DNA from: Actinomycetes bacterium
Lineage (GTDB): Bacteria > Actinomycetota > Acidimicrobiia > Acidimicrobiales > JAMCPL01
Length of the DNA stretch: 6,796 nucleotides
Assembly: GCA_021846725.1 (NCBI GenBank)
Contig: JAJZWK010000086.1
Coordinates: 1-6,796, forward strand
Direction of reading: 5' to 3'
Part shown: positions 6,208-6,796 of the stretch, one piece after another
How positions within the stretch are numbered: position 1 is the first letter of the stretch
Layout: each line of letters starts with the position of its first letter
The notes under the pieces: model-generated
Databases searched by the model: none
Told to the model about the DNA's origin: nothing
The model's input: the letters and a program-made list of their open reading frames with translations, nothing else
Position numbers and translations under genes: made by a program

Positions 6208-6287
6208 CATACCTTAATAAGCTATCAGCATACCCGAATAGTCGCCATACCTGAATAATTATGCCGCGTACGTAAGATACCTGATAC
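6208..6287 (+). repeat. Four degenerate CATACC-type direct repeats upstream of the last gene
   Basis: Copies start at 6208 (CATACCTTAATAA), 6229 (CATACCCGAATAG), 6246 (CATACCTGAATAA) and 6276 (GATACCTGATACT). The spacings are 21, 17 and 30 bp, close to two and three helical turns apart from the middle one. A GGTAT at 6290-6294 forms an inverted partner to the last copy and overlaps the -10 box. The series fills the spacer up to the promoter, which fits a row of binding sites for one protein. Chance similarity in an AT-rich spacer cannot be excluded. Confidence 0.4.
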
Positions 6288-6288
6288 T

Positions 6289-6297
6289 TGGTATAAT
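6289..6297 (+). promoter_or_regulatory. Extended -10 promoter of the membrane-anchored protein gene
   Basis: TGG-TATAAT is a perfect -10 hexamer with the TGn extension, ending 10 nt before the ATG at 6308. No good -35 box occurs at 16-18 nt, which is usual for extended -10 promoters. There is no Shine-Dalgarno sequence before the ATG, so the message would be leaderless or nearly so. The CATACC repeats lie directly upstream and partly overlap it. Confidence 0.6.
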
Positions 6298-6307
6298 TTC
6301 TAATGCA

Positions 6308-6796
6308 ATGAAGTTATTCAAAAGAGAGCAATTAAGAGAGCAACTACAAACTCCAATTGCCAAAGAACCCACTCAAGATGAGAAGAGCAAGAGGCACCAT
6401 TGGGTACTGATAAGCTCGATGGGAACTCTGGCTTTGTTGGTAGTAGCAGGGGGTATCTACCTAGCAGTCGAGTGGCCGCGTGCAAGTCTTGACTCCGCTC
6501 CCGGCGTTCTGGCCAAGCTGGATACCTCTGGAGCAAGTAGTCGTCTTGTGTCGGCAAGTGCCCAGTACAATGGTCACTTGGTCAAACTAGTTGACCGTAA
6601 TGGCAGTTTTATACCTTCATCTCAGGTACCTACCTCCACAAAAATCGAACTCACCGTCAAGCTACAGAAGCCGTCATGGATCAGCTGGCTGGCCGGTAGG
6701 AGTGATACATTGACAAAGCAGGTTACCACTCCATCGGCGCGCCTTCTCTCTAGCGTAATTACAGCCAAGCCTGGCCAAGCAGTATATGCCATATTC
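6308..6796 (+). CDS. Membrane-anchored protein of unknown function, 3' end beyond the window
   Basis: The frame is open from ATG 6308 to the last base, giving 163 residues with no stop. I do not recognise the family. About 29 charged, Lys/Arg/Gln-rich residues are followed by one hydrophobic segment (about 30-49, WVLISSMGTLALLVVAGGIY). An outward-facing part then follows, with Ser/Thr and Val-rich, beta-like sequence and no conserved motif that I can name. The basic residues before the segment predict a cytoplasmic N-terminus, type II topology. The absence of a signal-peptidase site suggests a membrane-tethered extracytoplasmic domain, as in some cell-wall enzymes and anchored binding proteins. 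That is inference only. The start is supported by the TATAAT box 10 nt upstream. A minimal ATGCAATGA reading frame at 6303-6311 overlaps the start. The gene has its own promoter, so it need not be cotranscribed with the polyphosphate kinase gene. Confidence 0.75.
   Translation, partial: MKLFKREQLREQLQTPIAKEPTQDEKSKRHHWVLISSMGTLALLVVAGGIYLAVEWPRASLDSAPGVLAKLDTSGASSRLVSASAQYNGHLVKLVDRNGSFIPSSQVPTSTKIELTVKLQKPSWISWLAGRSDTLTKQVTTPSARLLSSVITAKPGQAVYAIF

Noticed and set aside
6318..6557. Minus-strand 79-codon frame near the right end
   Set aside because: It is antisense to the membrane-anchored protein frame, which has a start, promoter and membrane segment.
1..6796. CRISPR array, toxin-antitoxin pair, defence cluster or riboswitch
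   Set aside because: No regularly spaced identical repeats, no paired small genes of known toxin type, and no structured leader was found. The 5' leaders appear too short for a riboswitch.

Overview
The window reads as a chromosomal stretch from a bacterium of moderate GC, with a decayed mobile-element edge on its left. An actinobacterial origin is my best inference. The supports are the integrase style, a tRNA gene with no encoded CCA, a zinc-ribbon protein of a type I associate with Actinomycetota, and TANNNT -10 boxes about 9-10 nt in front of ATG codons that lack Shine-Dalgarno sequences. The moderate GC would suit a lower-GC lineage such as some acidophilic Acidimicrobiia. That placement is a guess, not something the sequence shows.

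Left part (1 to about 1100): a scarred integrated element. The C-terminal end of an IS21-family IstB helper ATPase lies on the minus strand and carries a one-base frameshift in a C-run at 187-190. It abuts an N-terminally truncated tyrosine recombinase on the plus strand, which keeps all its catalytic residues. The recombinase ends 47 bp from the 3' end of an intact tRNA-Leu(GAG) gene (minus strand, 1099-1182). This is the usual layout of an element integrated into the 3' end of a tRNA gene.

Middle part (1235-3621, minus strand): a two-gene unit. A small CxxC/CxxC zinc-ribbon protein overlaps the start of a 712-residue family 5 extracellular solute-binding lipoprotein (Dpp/Opp type) by a TTGA stop/start. 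The lipoprotein carries two long low-complexity insertions, one Ser/Gly-rich and one Ser/Pro-rich. No permease or ATPase gene is visible, so the binding protein looks like an orphan here.

Right part (3765-6796, plus strand): a full polyphosphate kinase 1 gene with both catalytic histidines and a disordered C-terminal tail of about 95 residues. A 161-bp spacer follows, with a perfect 16-bp palindrome, four copies of a CATACC-type motif and a strong extended -10 promoter. The last gene encodes a single-pass membrane-anchored protein of unknown function that runs off the window end.

I see no defence system, CRISPR array or clearly new multi-gene system. The points most worth a second look are the IstB/integrase junction at the tRNA gene, the lipoprotein insertions, the apparently leaderless promoters, the repeat array in front of the last gene, and an Asn-to-Gly change at an ATP-contact position in the polyphosphate kinase.
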